This document shows, in pieces, positions 39,933 through 48,435 of a stretch of 64,000 nucleotides of DNA. A program made the position numbers and the translations under genes. The DNA is taken from NCBI RefSeq assembly GCF_038246755.1, contig NZ_CP134706.1, positions 1,736,001-1,800,000 on the forward strand, written 5' to 3'. Under the pieces are notes generated by a model. It made no database searches and had not been told where the DNA came from. It was given only the letters and a program-made list of their open reading frames with translations. The DNA comes from Micromonospora sp. FIMYZ51. GTDB taxonomy: Bacteria > Actinomycetota > Actinomycetes > Mycobacteriales > Micromonosporaceae. Numbering within the stretch: position 1 is the stretch's first letter; every line of letters begins with the position of its first letter.

Positions 39933-41519
39933 TCAGGCCGCAGGCCGCAGGATGTCGGTCAGTGCCCGCCCGTCTCGGGCACCCCACTCGGCCATCCGAT
40001 CGACGTGTGACCGGATGACAGCATCGCAGGCTTCCGCACGGTGAGCCAGGAAATCAATCCATCGATGCCGTGTGAGCAACTCCTGTGCCCGCTCGTCGAC
40101 AAGCTGACTGGCGGCAACGGAGACTGTTGCGGATGCCAATCGAGTTGGGTCTGGTCGCTCTCCGGGCGGCAGGATGAGGCGATTGGCGATGGTGTCCAGC
40201 CGGGGAAGACCCTTCTCTGCCAGCAGCGGGCGTAACGGACTGCCGCTGTCAAGTAGTCGTGCCGCATCCAGGATCTCACCGGACGCCAGGCTCCGGGGTT
40301 CCATGGAAAGCAGGCCCAGAGCGCTGATCTTTGTCATCGCATGATTGAAATGAACCTTGTCCAACTCCGGGATGAAGTCGGGAAACGGCTGGACCTGGCG
40401 AAGCAGGCTGGTCGCGGCGTCCATTGCATTCGCCGCGTCCACGGCGGCGACCTGATTTCGGATGTCGGCAACACTGACACCACGGGCGCGGGTGCCGGCC
40501 ACGGCGCTGCGCCACACCCATCGCCGAAGGAGGGTGGCGCTCCGTCCAACGGGCGAACCGTGTAGATGAATGAATCGTACGATGGTGGGCAGAACGTGAG
40601 TGTAGGGAAGCAGCTTAATGTGTGGAATGGCGCAGGTGTTACGTAGAAAGACCGCAGCATCCCGCAGAGCGGCCGCGACTCCCCGGAGGATCTCGGTTCG
40701 ATCGTCTTCTGGTGCGAACTCGTTTCGGAAATCTTCGCGGAACACGTCCCCGCCCCGATATGCCAGGATGCAGCGGAGAGCAAGGCGGTCATCAACAGCG
40801 CCAAAGCTGAGCTCGGCTGTGACCTGACCAAGGTTGTTGAGCGTGAGATCGCTGGCGACGTTGCCTGCGTGCAGGGCCTGGAAGACCTCGGATTTGGTGA
40901 GCCGCTTGCCGGTGGTGTTCATCCGAGTGAATATTTCCAGTAGCGCTTCTTCGTCTGCCGCCTGCACTACGTAGGTCGGAATTTGATATTCGCGGATCGC
41001 CTTGGCTGCCTGCTCAGCGAGCGCCAGTTGATCCTCGCTCAGCCAGTCCGAATGATCGCGCATCCAGCGGAGCAGCACGGCGGTGTCCAGCAGGAAGCTG
41101 ACCGGAATCCAGGAATCGGGCGGCTGTTGACGAGCGCCGAGGGTGTGAAATTCCCCCGTGTCGAGATCGAGGTGGACCCGGAACCGGTGATCTACTGTCT
41201 GGTCTGCCTTGGTCAACGCCCCCACCAGGGACACAATGCGTTGCTGCCCGTCCACTACCCAGAGCGCTGACTCGGTGGCCGGAGCCTCGATCGTGAGTGG
41301 ACCGATCTCCAGCCGTTGAGCTGGGGCGGGCCGACGCCAGAGCAGCAGATTCCCGATCGGGAAACCGCGCAGAATGCTGTCGAACAGCTTGACGATGTCG
41401 GACGCTTCCCACTTCAGGGCGCGCTGAAAAGGCGGAACCCGGACGAGTCCCCGCTCGACGTCGCGGACCAGATCTTCCGGCGTCCGGTATTCGACCCGCG
41501 GTCGCTCCAGACTAGGCAT
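39933..41519 (-). CDS. DUF262 (GmrSD N-terminal / ParB-Srx fold) protein, 528 aa
   Basis: The N-terminal domain has VPPFQRALKWEASDIVKLFDSILRGFPIG and the signature DGQQR at residues 90-94. DUF262 domains are NTP-using nuclease modules in GmrSD-type restriction and related defences. The GmrD-like DUF1524 HNH nuclease part is not visible; the C-terminal half is helical and unfamiliar. The ATG at 41519 follows GAGGGAAGGGA. TGA-G-ATG links it to the HipA-like gene. Sampled lines are about 53-63% GC against well over 70% around it, suggesting transfer. A defence role is inference. Confidence 0.82.
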   Translation of the reverse strand: MPSLERPRVEYRTPEDLVRDVERGLVRVPPFQRALKWEASDIVKLFDSILRGFPIGNLLLWRRPAPAQRLEIGPLTIEAPATESALWVVDGQQRIVSLVGALTKADQTVDHRFRVHLDLDTGEFHTLGARQQPPDSWIPVSFLLDTAVLLRWMRDHSDWLSEDQLALAEQAAKAIREYQIPTYVVQAADEEALLEIFTRMNTTGKRLTKSEVFQALHAGNVASDLTLNNLGQVTAELSFGAVDDRLALRCILAYRGGDVFREDFRNEFAPEDDRTEILRGVAAALRDAAVFLRNTCAIPHIKLLPYTHVLPTIVRFIHLHGSPVGRSATLLRRWVWRSAVAGTRARGVSVADIRNQVAAVDAANAMDAATSLLRQVQPFPDFIPELDKVHFNHAMTKISALGLLSMEPRSLASGEILDAARLLDSGSPLRPLLAEKGLPRLDTIANRLILPPGERPDPTRLASATVSVAASQLVDERAQELLTRHRWIDFLAHRAEACDAVIRSHVDRMAEWGARDGRALTDILRPAA

Positions 41520-41624
41520 CAGATCCCTTCCCTCGGCTGGCCCCTTCGAGGGTATCGGCTCGCAACGCACGATTGGGTGACCCGCATGGGCGCGCCCCGT
41601 TAGCCACCTTGCCGTGAGGCGACG

Positions 41625-42698
41625 TTACGCCGCCAGCTCGATCGGAGTGACAAGCGGGTGGGCGGGGCCAAGGTCCGCCGGGAAGGCACGCGCCGCGCCG
41701 TCCACGTGCACGGTCACTTCGCCGCCGAGACAGACTGCGGCGTCGCCGTCGAGGATCCGGGCGGTGATCCGGGTGCCGTCGGCCAACCGGAGCCCGACCA
41801 GCGCGTCGTGGCCGTGGAAGTCGTGCCGCAGCACGGTGGCGGTGACCGCGCCCGGACCGGTGGCGAAGCGTACCTGCTCGGGGCGGACCAGCACGGTGAC
41901 CGGGCCGTCCGCGACCGTGCCGGCGACCGGAACGACGCCGAGGGCGGTGCGCGCGGAACCGTGCTCGACGACCGCCGGCAGCAACACCGCGTCGCCGACG
42001 AACCCGGCCACCCAGGGATCGGTGGGCTCGCGGTAGACCATGGTCGGCGTACCGGCCTGGATCACCCGTCCGTCGCGTAGCACCACCACCTGATCGGCCA
42101 CCGACAACGCCTCGCCCTGGTCGTGGGTGACAAGCACGCCGGTGGCGCCGTCGGCGCGCAGCGCCTCGCGTACGTCGTGCCGCAGCCCGGCGCGCAGGCC
42201 CGCGTCGAGCGCGCTGAACGGCTCGTCCAGCAGCACCACCGACGGCCGGGGTGCCAGGGCCCGGGCCACCGCCACCCGCTGCTGCTGCCCGCCGGAGAGT
42301 TGGTGCGGCATCCGGTCGCCGTATCCGGCGAGCCCGACCAGCGACAGCACCTCCTCGACCCGGTCCGAGCGCCGGGCGGCCCGGTCCAGGCCGTAGCCGA
42401 CGTTCTCCGCCACGCTCAGGTGCGGGAAGAGCGCACCCTCCTGAGGCACCACGGCGATGTTGCGCCGGTGCGCCGGCAGGTGTTTGCCGCCGCCAGCCAC
42501 CCGGTTGCCGTCGATGCGGATTTCACCGGCGTCCAGCCGCTCGAAGCCGGCCAGACAACGCAGCAAGGTGGTCTTGCCGCACCCGGACGGGCCGAGCACG
42601 GCGGTCAGCTGGCCGGACGGCACGCTGAGGTCCGCGCCGGCCAGGGCGGTGACCCGCCCGTACCGCTTGACCACTCCACTGAGCACAACCTTGCTCAT
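41625..42698 (-). CDS. fbpC: Iron(III)-type ABC transporter ATP-binding protein
   Basis: 357 aa: Walker A GPSGCGKT (36-43), signature LSGGQ (134-138), Walker B VVLLDEP (154-160), D-loop SALD, switch His in VTHDQGEAL, and a C-terminal TOBE domain ([10 protein letters not shown]). Powers the fused permease encoded upstream. ATG start 42698 overlaps the stop of the third 27-codon mini-ORF (ATGA). Substrate ferric iron is inferred from the binding protein and the iron box. Confidence 0.9.
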   Translation of the reverse strand: MSKVVLSGVVKRYGRVTALAGADLSVPSGQLTAVLGPSGCGKTTLLRCLAGFERLDAGEIRIDGNRVAGGGKHLPAHRRNIAVVPQEGALFPHLSVAENVGYGLDRAARRSDRVEEVLSLVGLAGYGDRMPHQLSGGQQQRVAVARALAPRPSVVLLDEPFSALDAGLRAGLRHDVREALRADGATGVLVTHDQGEALSVADQVVVLRDGRVIQAGTPTMVYREPTDPWVAGFVGDAVLLPAVVEHGSARTALGVVPVAGTVADGPVTVLVRPEQVRFATGPGAVTATVLRHDFHGHDALVGLRLADGTRITARILDGDAAVCLGGEVTVHVDGAARAFPADLGPAHPLVTPIELAA

Positions 42699-42778
42699 GC
42701 CGGCCCTCCGCTGCGCTGCGTGCCGCCATGAGGCACCGGTGCGCTGAGTTGATGATTCGCTCGCTGACGCTTGCTCAT
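42695..42778 (-). CDS. Mini-ORF copy c, upstream of fbpC
   Basis: 27 codons, start MSKRQRANHQL; the middle differs from the other two copies (PHGG instead of PQAG, GGPA end). Its TGA overlaps the fbpC ATG. Confidence 0.45.
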   Translation of the reverse strand: MSKRQRANHQLSAPVPHGGTQRSGGPA

Positions 42779-42858
42779 GCCGGCTCTCCGCTGCGCTGCG
42801 TGCCGGCCTGAGGCACCGGTGCGCTGAGTTGATGATTCGCTCGCTGACGCTTGCTCAT
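42775..42858 (-). CDS. Mini-ORF copy b
   Basis: 27 codons, start MSKRQRANHQL, end RSGEPA; overlaps copies a and c by four bases. Confidence 0.45.
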   Translation of the reverse strand: MSKRQRANHQLSAPVPQAGTQRSGEPA

Positions 42859-42938
42859 GCCGGCTCTCCGCTGCGCTGCGTGCCGGCCTGAGGCACCGGT
42901 GCGCTGAGTTGATGATTCGCTCGCTGACGCTCGCTCAT
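42855..42938 (-). CDS. Mini-ORF copy a, downstream of the permease gene
   Basis: 27 codons, start MSERQRANHQL, end RSGEPA. Its ATG overlaps the permease TGA (ATGA). Confidence 0.45.
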   Translation of the reverse strand: MSERQRANHQLSAPVPQAGTQRSGEPA

Positions 42939-44539
42939 GGCCGGTCCTCCTTGTCGAGCAGGCCGCTGCGGGCGACCAGCAACCAGGTGGGTAGTGCCGA
43001 GATCGCCACCAGCAGGGCAGCGTAGGGTGCCGCGGCGGCGTACGCACCGACGGCGGTACTGGTCCACAGCTCGGTGGCCAGGGTGTCCGTCCCGGTGGGG
43101 CGCAGCAGCAGGGTGGCCGGAAGTTCCTTCATGCCGGTGAGGAAGACCAGCGCGGCACCCGCACCGATGCCGGGCAGGGTCAGCGGCAGGGTCACCGTGC
43201 GCAGCACGGTCCACGGCCCACGGCCGAGCGAGCGGGCCACCTCCTCCAGCCCGGTGGGGGACTGGGCGGCGGCACCGGCCACCGCACCGACGGCCAGCGG
43301 CAGGAACAGCGTGGCGTACGCAAGCGCCAGCAGCCACCGCGTCTGGTAGAGCGGGTACGCCACGTTGATGCCGAAGAAGATCAGCGAGAGGCCGATCACC
43401 ACGCCGGGCAGGGCGTGGGCCAGGTACGCCAGCCGGTCCAGCGCGGTGGTGAGCGGACCCGGCGCGCGGGCCGCGAGCAGGCCCAGGGGCAGCGCCAGCA
43501 GCATGGTCAGCGCGGCCCCGGCGAGCGAGACGGTAAGCGAGTTGCCGGCTGCGGTGAGCACCTCCGGCAGCGCTCCCGGGCGGGACACTCCGGCGGCGAG
43601 TCGCCGGCCCAGGCTGACCGCCGGTACGCCGAGCGCGAGCCCGGCGACCGCGACCAGAGTCACGATGGCGGGCCAGCGGGCCGGCCCGAGCGAGAGCCGG
43701 GCCACCGGGCGGCGGGCGCCGCCGAGGCGGGCGTACCGGGCCCCGCGTCGGCGGGTGGCGGTCTCGCCGGCCAGCAGCAGCACGGTGAGCGCGACCAGCA
43801 CGCTGGAGAGCACAAGCGCTCCGGTGCGGTCGAAGCCCAGGTCGAAGGCGACGAAGATGGCCCGGGTGAAGGTGTCGGCGCGCAGGATGGAGACCGCACC
43901 GAAATCGGAGAGCACGTAGAGGGCGACCAGCAACGCTCCGGCGGCGGTGGCGGGGCGGATCTGCCGCAGCGTCACGGCGGTGAAGGTCTGCCACCCGCTG
44001 CGCCCCAGTGACCGGGACACCTCCTCCTGAGCCGGGTCTGCGCCGCGCAGCGCAGCCGCGACCGGCAGCAGCACGTACGGATAGGAGCAGAGGGTGAGCA
44101 CCAGCGCCGCCGGCCAGAAGCCCTCCAGCCGAGGCATCGTGGAAACCCAGGCGAAGGCGGCGATGTAGGTGGGTACGGCAAGCGGCAGCGCCGCCAGCAC
44201 GGCGAAGAGTCGACGAGCGGGCAGGTCGGTGCGGGTGACCAGGAAGGCGGTGCCGACGCCGAGCAGCACACAGGCCGTGGTGACCACTGCGGCCAATCCG
44301 AGGCTGCGCAGGGCGAGCAGCCCCACCCGGTCGGTCCACAGCTCGGCGATGATCCGGTCCCAACCCGCCTCGGCGGTGCGTACCGCGAGGTAGGCCAGCG
44401 GGATCAGGGCGACGGCCACCGCGGCGGTGGAGGCCGCGAGCAGCGCTGGCCGCGGTGCCAGACGCCGCCACCGACCGGGTACGCCGGACAGGGCCGTCCC
44501 GATTCTGGACGGCCCTGTGGTGGTCGGCGTGGCGGTCAG
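42935..44539 (-). CDS. fbpB: Fused iron ABC transporter permease (FbpB type)
   Basis: About 534 aa with around 12 membrane helices in two halves, each with the EAA loop that contacts the ATPase: EEVSRSLGRSGWQTF and EEVARSLGRGPWTVL. The start is unclear: the frame has no ATG, GTG or TTG before the first helix. The only candidate near the previous stop is CTG in CTGA (44539), overlapping the fbpA TGA. The next GTG lies inside the first helix (VAVALIPLAYL). A 12-bp-stem hairpin (44488-44518) sits in the first codons. The stop overlaps mini-ORF copy a. Confidence 0.85.
   Translation of the reverse strand: MTATPTTTGPSRIGTALSGVPGRWRRLAPRPALLAASTAAVAVALIPLAYLAVRTAEAGWDRIIAELWTDRVGLLALRSLGLAAVVTTACVLLGVGTAFLVTRTDLPARRLFAVLAALPLAVPTYIAAFAWVSTMPRLEGFWPAALVLTLCSYPYVLLPVAAALRGADPAQEEVSRSLGRSGWQTFTAVTLRQIRPATAAGALLVALYVLSDFGAVSILRADTFTRAIFVAFDLGFDRTGALVLSSVLVALTVLLLAGETATRRRGARYARLGGARRPVARLSLGPARWPAIVTLVAVAGLALGVPAVSLGRRLAAGVSRPGALPEVLTAAGNSLTVSLAGAALTMLLALPLGLLAARAPGPLTTALDRLAYLAHALPGVVIGLSLIFFGINVAYPLYQTRWLLALAYATLFLPLAVGAVAGAAAQSPTGLEEVARSLGRGPWTVLRTVTLPLTLPGIGAGAALVFLTGMKELPATLLLRPTGTDTLATELWTSTAVGAYAAAAPYAALLVAISALPTWLLVARSGLLDKEDRP
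44488..44518 (-). other. Stable hairpin at the fbpA-fbpB junction
   Basis: ACAGGGCCGTCC and GGACGGCCCTGT, 12 perfect pairs, 7-base loop, 18 bases after the fbpA stop and within the first permease codons. No U-run, so more likely an RNA-stability or attenuation element giving excess binding protein over membrane parts. Confidence 0.6.
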
Positions 44540-45591
44540 GGAACCAGCCCCGAATTCTTGATCAGAGTGACGGTGGCGTCCAGCGTGTCCAGGTCGTTCA
44601 GGTCGATCTCCGGCACCGCCAGCTCGGCCAGCGGCGGCACGTACGCCGGGCCCTGCACGCCGCCGACCACCGGGTACTCGAAGGTTTGCTCGGCGAAGTA
44701 GGTCTGTGCCTCGGTGTCGAGCAGGAAGTCCACGAACTTCTGCACGTCCGGATCGGCGGCGGAGCGGTTGAGTACGCCCACGCCTGCCACGTTGACCAGG
44801 GCGCCGGTGTCGCCGCCGGGGAAGAAGTGCAGCTTGACCTTGAGCCCGTCCGGGGTGGTGCCCTGTTCCTTGGCGACCTCGCCCAGGTAGTAGTGGTTGA
44901 CCAGGCCGACCGGGACGGTGCCGCTGTTCACGTCCTCGACGATCTTGACGTTGCCGTCGCGGATCTGCGGGTCGTTGGCCTTGAGCCCGGCCAGGAACTC
45001 CTCGGCCTTGGCGTCGCCGTGCTGCACCCGGATCGCGGTGACGAACGCTTGGAACGAGGCGTTGGTCGGGGCGAGGGCGACCTTGCCCTTCCAGGCGGGG
45101 GTGGTCAGGTCGAAGACCGACGCCGGTAGCTGGTCGGCCGGGACCAGGTCGGGGTTGTACGCGAGCACCCGCGCCCGGGCGCTCACGCCGACCCAGTGGC
45201 CGCTGCCGGCGCGGTAGGTCGGCGGCACCTTCCCCGTGGTCGCCTCGGGCAGCGTGCTGAACATGCCGCGCTTGGCGACGGTGCCCAACGCGCCGGCGTC
45301 CTGGGCGAAGAACACGTCGGCCGGCGACTTGTCGCCCTCCTCGACCAGCTGAGCGGCGAGCTGGGCGGTGCTGGCGTAACGTGCCTGCACGGTGATGCCG
45401 GTCTGCTCGGTGAACTTGTCCAGCAGCGGCTTGACCAGCTGCTCGTTGCGTCCGCTGTAGACGGTGATCTGCTTGTCGTCCGGCTTGCCCGGGTCGGTTG
45501 CGTCCTCCCCGCCGGATCCGCAGGCGGCCAGGCCGAGGGTGAGCACGCCGACGGCGAGCAGCGCGGCAGTGGAGCGGCGGTTCAGTGACAC
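44536..45591 (-). CDS. fbpA: Iron(III) ABC transporter substrate-binding lipoprotein
   Basis: 351 aa. Signal peptide with lipobox LAAC (Cys24) for membrane anchoring. ITVYSGRNEQLVKPLLDKFTEQTGI is the standard opening of ferric-binding FbpA/FutA proteins; VGLVNHYYLGEV carries the tyrosine pair that binds Fe(III). GTG start at 45591 after GAAGAAAGGG. First gene of an fbpABC operon. An iron box 42 bases upstream points to iron repression. Confidence 0.92.
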   Translation of the reverse strand: MSLNRRSTAALLAVGVLTLGLAACGSGGEDATDPGKPDDKQITVYSGRNEQLVKPLLDKFTEQTGITVQARYASTAQLAAQLVEEGDKSPADVFFAQDAGALGTVAKRGMFSTLPEATTGKVPPTYRAGSGHWVGVSARARVLAYNPDLVPADQLPASVFDLTTPAWKGKVALAPTNASFQAFVTAIRVQHGDAKAEEFLAGLKANDPQIRDGNVKIVEDVNSGTVPVGLVNHYYLGEVAKEQGTTPDGLKVKLHFFPGGDTGALVNVAGVGVLNRSAADPDVQKFVDFLLDTEAQTYFAEQTFEYPVVGGVQGPAYVPPLAELAVPEIDLNDLDTLDATVTLIKNSGLVP

Positions 45592-45632
45592 GGGAGGCCC
45601 TTTCTTCGGTCAGAGCGACCGTCGGGGCGAAG

Positions 45633-45651
45633 TTAGCACAGCCTAACCTCA
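45633..45651 (-). promoter_or_regulatory. Iron box (DtxR/IdeR operator)
   Basis: TGAGGTTAGGCTGTGCTAA on the minus strand matches 15 of 19 positions of TTAGGTTAGGCTAACCTAA. It lies between fbpA and the divergent HhH-GPD gene. The cognate repressor is probably the IdeR-type protein encoded at 26 kb. Confidence 0.8.
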
Positions 45652-45713
45652 CTCGGAAATCGGGTTGGGCGGTGAATCACGTCGGCCCAGGGCGAAGAGG
45701 CAGGATGGAGGCC

Positions 45714-46295
45714 ATGACGCTCGCCCTGCCCATCGCCCCGGAGGCCAACCAGCTGCTGCTGCGCAGCCCGCTGGCGCTGCTGACCGGGATGGTTCTCGAT
45801 CAACAGGTTCCGATGGAGAAGGCGTTCTCCTCGCCGTACCTGCTGGCCCAGCGGCTCGGTCACGACCTGGACGCCCGGGTGATCGCCGAGTACGACCCGG
45901 AGGCCCTGGTGGCGCTCTTCGCCCAGCCGCCGGCGTTGCACCGGTTCCCCAAGGCGATGGCCGCCCGGGTCCAGGAGGTGTGCCGGGTGCTTGTCGAGCG
46001 GTACGACGGCGACGCCGCCCGGCTCTGGGCCGACCCGGCGGACGGTCGTGAGCTGCTCGCCCGGATCGCCGACCTGCCCGGGTTCGGCCGGCAGAAGGCG
46101 CAGATCTTCCTCGCCCTGCTCGGCAAGCGGTTCGGCGTACGACCGCCGGGCTGGCGGGAGGCGGCCGGCGGCTACGGCGAGCCGGACGCCCACCGGTCCG
46201 TCGCCGACGTCACCGACGCCGAGTCGCTGCGCCTGGTCCGGGAGTACAAGCAGCAGGTGAAGGCGGCGGCGAAGGCGCGGACCGACGGCGCCTGA
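45714..46295 (+). CDS. HhH-GPD family DNA-repair-like protein, 193 aa
   Basis: Resembles actinobacterial HhH-GPD base-excision proteins of unknown specificity. LLTGMVLDQQVPMEKAF is the first conserved helix and LPGFGRQKAQIFLALLGKRFGV is the helix-hairpin-helix. The catalytic Lys/Asp pair of Nth/AlkA glycosylases is not obvious. ATG at 45714 after GGATGGAGG; an in-frame ATG at 45705 is possible. Divergent from fbpA. Confidence 0.85.
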   Translation: MTLALPIAPEANQLLLRSPLALLTGMVLDQQVPMEKAFSSPYLLAQRLGHDLDARVIAEYDPEALVALFAQPPALHRFPKAMAARVQEVCRVLVERYDGDAARLWADPADGRELLARIADLPGFGRQKAQIFLALLGKRFGVRPPGWREAAGGYGEPDAHRSVADVTDAESLRLVREYKQQVKAAAKARTDGA

Positions 46296-46310
46296 CCACG
46301 TGCCGCCGTA

Positions 46311-46440
46311 GCGGCGCTCGGCCGGTCAGGCGGCGCTCGGCCGGTCAGGCGGCGCTCGGCTGGTCGGGCGGCGCAGGGCCGCTCAGGCGCTCAGGCGCTC
46401 AGGCGCTCGGCCGGTCAGGCCGTCAGGCGGCGGCGCTCGG
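46311..46440. repeat. 19-bp and 8-bp tandem repeats overlapping an antitoxin 3' end
   Basis: Three units of CGGCGCTCGGCCGGTCAGG type, then GCTCAGGC three times, then a degraded unit. The array extends into the last codons of the antitoxin-like gene. Confidence 0.85.
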
Positions 46441-46737
46441 CTGGGCCAACGCGGCGAGGGCCCGGCGGACGTCGGCAAGCGAGACGGTCGCCGAGTCGTC
46501 CAGGTCGGCGAGGCCAGCCTCGATCCACTGCCGCATCAGGGTGGTCACCCCGATGCTGCGGGCGTCGGCGACCGCGCGGACCCGCTCGTACGTCTCAAGT
46601 GGCAGCCGGACCGAGCGGCTGACCATCGGGGTGTCGGTGTCGGGGGTGGGCAGCTCCACCTGGCGGCTTTCGTCGATCAACTCGGCGAGCCGGTCGCCGC
46701 CGCTGTGGAACTGCTTTGTCGCGTCGTGACGGTCCAT
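46423..46737 (-). CDS. Ribbon-helix-helix antitoxin-like protein, 104 aa
   Basis: VSRSVRLPLETYERVRAVADARSIGVTTLMRQWIEAGL is a CopG/Arc-type ribbon-helix-helix. The ATG at 46737 is two bases after the stop of the upstream gene, with GAGGAGG inside that gene as its ribosome site, the normal coupling of a toxin-antitoxin pair with the toxin first (BrnTA order). Confidence 0.7.
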   Translation of the reverse strand: MDRHDATKQFHSGGDRLAELIDESRQVELPTPDTDTPMVSRSVRLPLETYERVRAVADARSIGVTTLMRQWIEAGLADLDDSATVSLADVRRALAALAQPSAAA

Positions 46738-46739
46738 CG

Positions 46740-47066
46740 TCACCGCCTCCTCGTCTCTGGAGCTCTCCGCACGGCCTCGTCGTAGCGCTTGGTTTCGGCG
46801 TCGCTCAGTTCGCGGGCGGAGAGGATGTCCCAGTCGTTGTCGGTCCCGTCGGCTTCGGCGAGCAGCACGGCCACCCGGCGCCCACGGGCGGTGGTGGCGT
46901 AGACCACCATCACGTCGTCTCCCAGGTGGCGGATGACCCGCCGGCTGCTGTGCAGCGCCTCCCAGACTTCCCCCGGCGTGACGTCGTAGACCCGCAGGTT
47001 GGCCAGCGCCTCGTCGGTGAAGCTGAACCTGCTGCCCACGGGGCGAGCGTACCACGCACGTAACAC
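46740..47066 (-). CDS. BrnT-like toxin candidate, 108 aa
   Basis: Small basic protein: FSFTDEALANLRVYDVTPGEVWEAL, then RVAVLLAEADGTDNDWDILSARELSDAETKRYDEA, loosely matching the BrnT pattern (ISAR..s..Er..Y near the end). Distantly RelE-like RNases. Start uncertain: GTG at 47066 or 47039, neither with a good ribosome site. Pairs with the RHH gene downstream. The toxin label is inference from size, order and the C-terminal motif. Confidence 0.55.
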   Translation of the reverse strand: MLRAWYARPVGSRFSFTDEALANLRVYDVTPGEVWEALHSSRRVIRHLGDDVMVVYATTARGRRVAVLLAEADGTDNDWDILSARELSDAETKRYDEAVRRAPETRRR

Positions 47067-47143
47067 GAGATCGGGCGGGTCGATACCTCGCCGCCCGCCC
47101 TTTCCTGGTGTCAGGATGGGGTGACCCCCTGAGGAGGTACCAG

Positions 47144-47500
47144 GTGAAGCGTCAGGCGTACCGCCCGATCCTGATCACCGACGCCCCACGCAGCCAGGAC
47201 GACCAGTTGACCACCCGGCAGCGGCGGTACGTCGCGATGATGGGCGTCCGGGTGGCCTGCGTGATCATTGGCGCGATCCTGGTCGGCGCGAAGGCGCCGC
47301 TGCTCTGGCTCTGGCTCCCGCTTGTCGCCCTGGGCATGGTGCTCATCCCGTGGCTCGCGGTGCTCCTCGCCAACGACCGGCCGCCGAAGGAGCAGCATCG
47401 GCTGGCCAACCGCTTGCGGTCCGGCCCGGCGGAGGAGGCCCCGCCGAAGAGCCTGCCCGCCGAGGAACGACCGCACAAGGTGATCGACGCCGAACCCTGA
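47144..47500 (+). CDS. DUF3099 family membrane protein, 118 aa
   Basis: VKRQAYRPILITDAPRSQDDQLTTRQRRYVAMM, then two hydrophobic helices (VRVACVIIGAILVGA, LWLPLVALGMVLIPWLAVLLA) and a charged tail. This is the DUF3099 layout; function unknown. The GTG at 47144 follows GAGGAGG. Only 11 bases separate it from the convergent kinase gene. Confidence 0.85.
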   Translation: MKRQAYRPILITDAPRSQDDQLTTRQRRYVAMMGVRVACVIIGAILVGAKAPLLWLWLPLVALGMVLIPWLAVLLANDRPPKEQHRLANRLRSGPAEEAPPKSLPAEERPHKVIDAEP

Positions 47501-47511
47501 TCCCCACCCGG

Positions 47512-48435
47512 TCAACGGGCCGGGCGGGCACCCAGCTGAGAGACCGCCGCCGCGCCCAGGTCGGCGCCCCGGCGTAGCGCGGCGTCCGGTTGCGCCCCGG
47601 CCAGCCACGCGCCCAGCAGCCCGGCGGCGAAGGCGTCGCCCGCTCCGGTCACGTCGACCGCCGCCACCCGGTGCGCCGCCGCCACCGCGACCGTGCCGTC
47701 CCGGTCGACCCAGGTCGCACCGGCGGCACCCCGCTTGACCACCACCCGCCGCGCCGAGGCGACCAGCGCCCGCCCCTGCGCCGCCGCATCGAGGCCGCCG
47801 GCCAGCACCGCCGCCTCGTCCTGGTTCACCAGCAGCAGGTCCACCTCGCGTACCCAGGAGAGGAAGGCCGCCGCACCGACCGCCCGCAGCGGAGCCGCCG
47901 AGGCGGCGTCGACGCTTGTGGTGAGGCCGCGCTCGCGGGCCACGGCCAACGCGCGCAGACCGGCCGGGCGGGAGCCGGCGTCCAGCAGGGTGTACCCGGA
48001 CAGGTGCAGGTGCACCGCCTCCGGCGCGTCCGCCAACGCGGCGTCGATGTGCCCGGGACGCAGCCGCAGGTTCGCACCGCGCTCGGTGAGCATGGTGCGC
48101 TCCTCGCCGACGGCCAGCACGATCACCGTGCCGGTGGCGCAGCCGGCGACCCGCTCCACCGCGCAGTCGACCCCGGCGGCGGCCAGCTCCGCCAGCCGCT
48201 CCCGGCCGGCGGCGTCGTCGCCGACCGCGCCGACCAGGGTCACCGGCAGGCCCTGCGCGGCGAGCCAACAGGCCGTGTTGGCGGCCTGCCCGCCGCCGGT
48301 GAACCGGATGGTCGCCGCCGTGTCCGAGCCGGTCGCCGGTGGACCGCCGAGCGCCGCCACCACGTCGGTGATCACGTCACCGACGATCAGGACCCGGCCG
48401 GCGTGCCCGCCGGTTGTCTCGTCCGCTGCGCTCAC
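47512..48435 (-). CDS. PfkB-family sugar kinase, probable pseudouridine kinase
   Basis: 307 aa ribokinase fold: N-terminal VLIVGDVITDVVAAL, FTGGGQAANTACWLA (substrate glycines) and C-terminal DVTGAGDAFAAGLL with the catalytic Asp. Its place directly after psuG suggests it phosphorylates pseudouridine to feed PsuG (PsuK role). The GTG at 48435 overlaps the stop of a 24-codon mini-ORF. Confidence 0.85.
   Translation of the reverse strand: MSAADETTGGHAGRVLIVGDVITDVVAALGGPPATGSDTAATIRFTGGGQAANTACWLAAQGLPVTLVGAVGDDAAGRERLAELAAAGVDCAVERVAGCATGTVIVLAVGEERTMLTERGANLRLRPGHIDAALADAPEAVHLHLSGYTLLDAGSRPAGLRALAVARERGLTTSVDAASAAPLRAVGAAAFLSWVREVDLLLVNQDEAAVLAGGLDAAAQGRALVASARRVVVKRGAAGATWVDRDGTVAVAAAHRVAAVDVTGAGDAFAAGLLGAWLAGAQPDAALRRGADLGAAAVSQLGARPAR

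Larger units (their letters stand above)
42695..42938 (-). repeat. Three tandem 80-bp units, each a coupled 27-codon mini-ORF
   Basis: Period exactly 80 bp. Starts at 42938, 42858 and 42778, and the next unit boundary (42698) is the fbpC start codon. Each unit encodes a 27-residue peptide beginning MS(E/K)RQRANHQLSAP and ending with an RSG(E/G)PA tail, then a TGA overlapping the next ATG. CGGAG about 6-8 bases before each ATG supplies a ribosome site. A fourth, more divergent copy is at 57213-57296. Confidence 0.9.
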
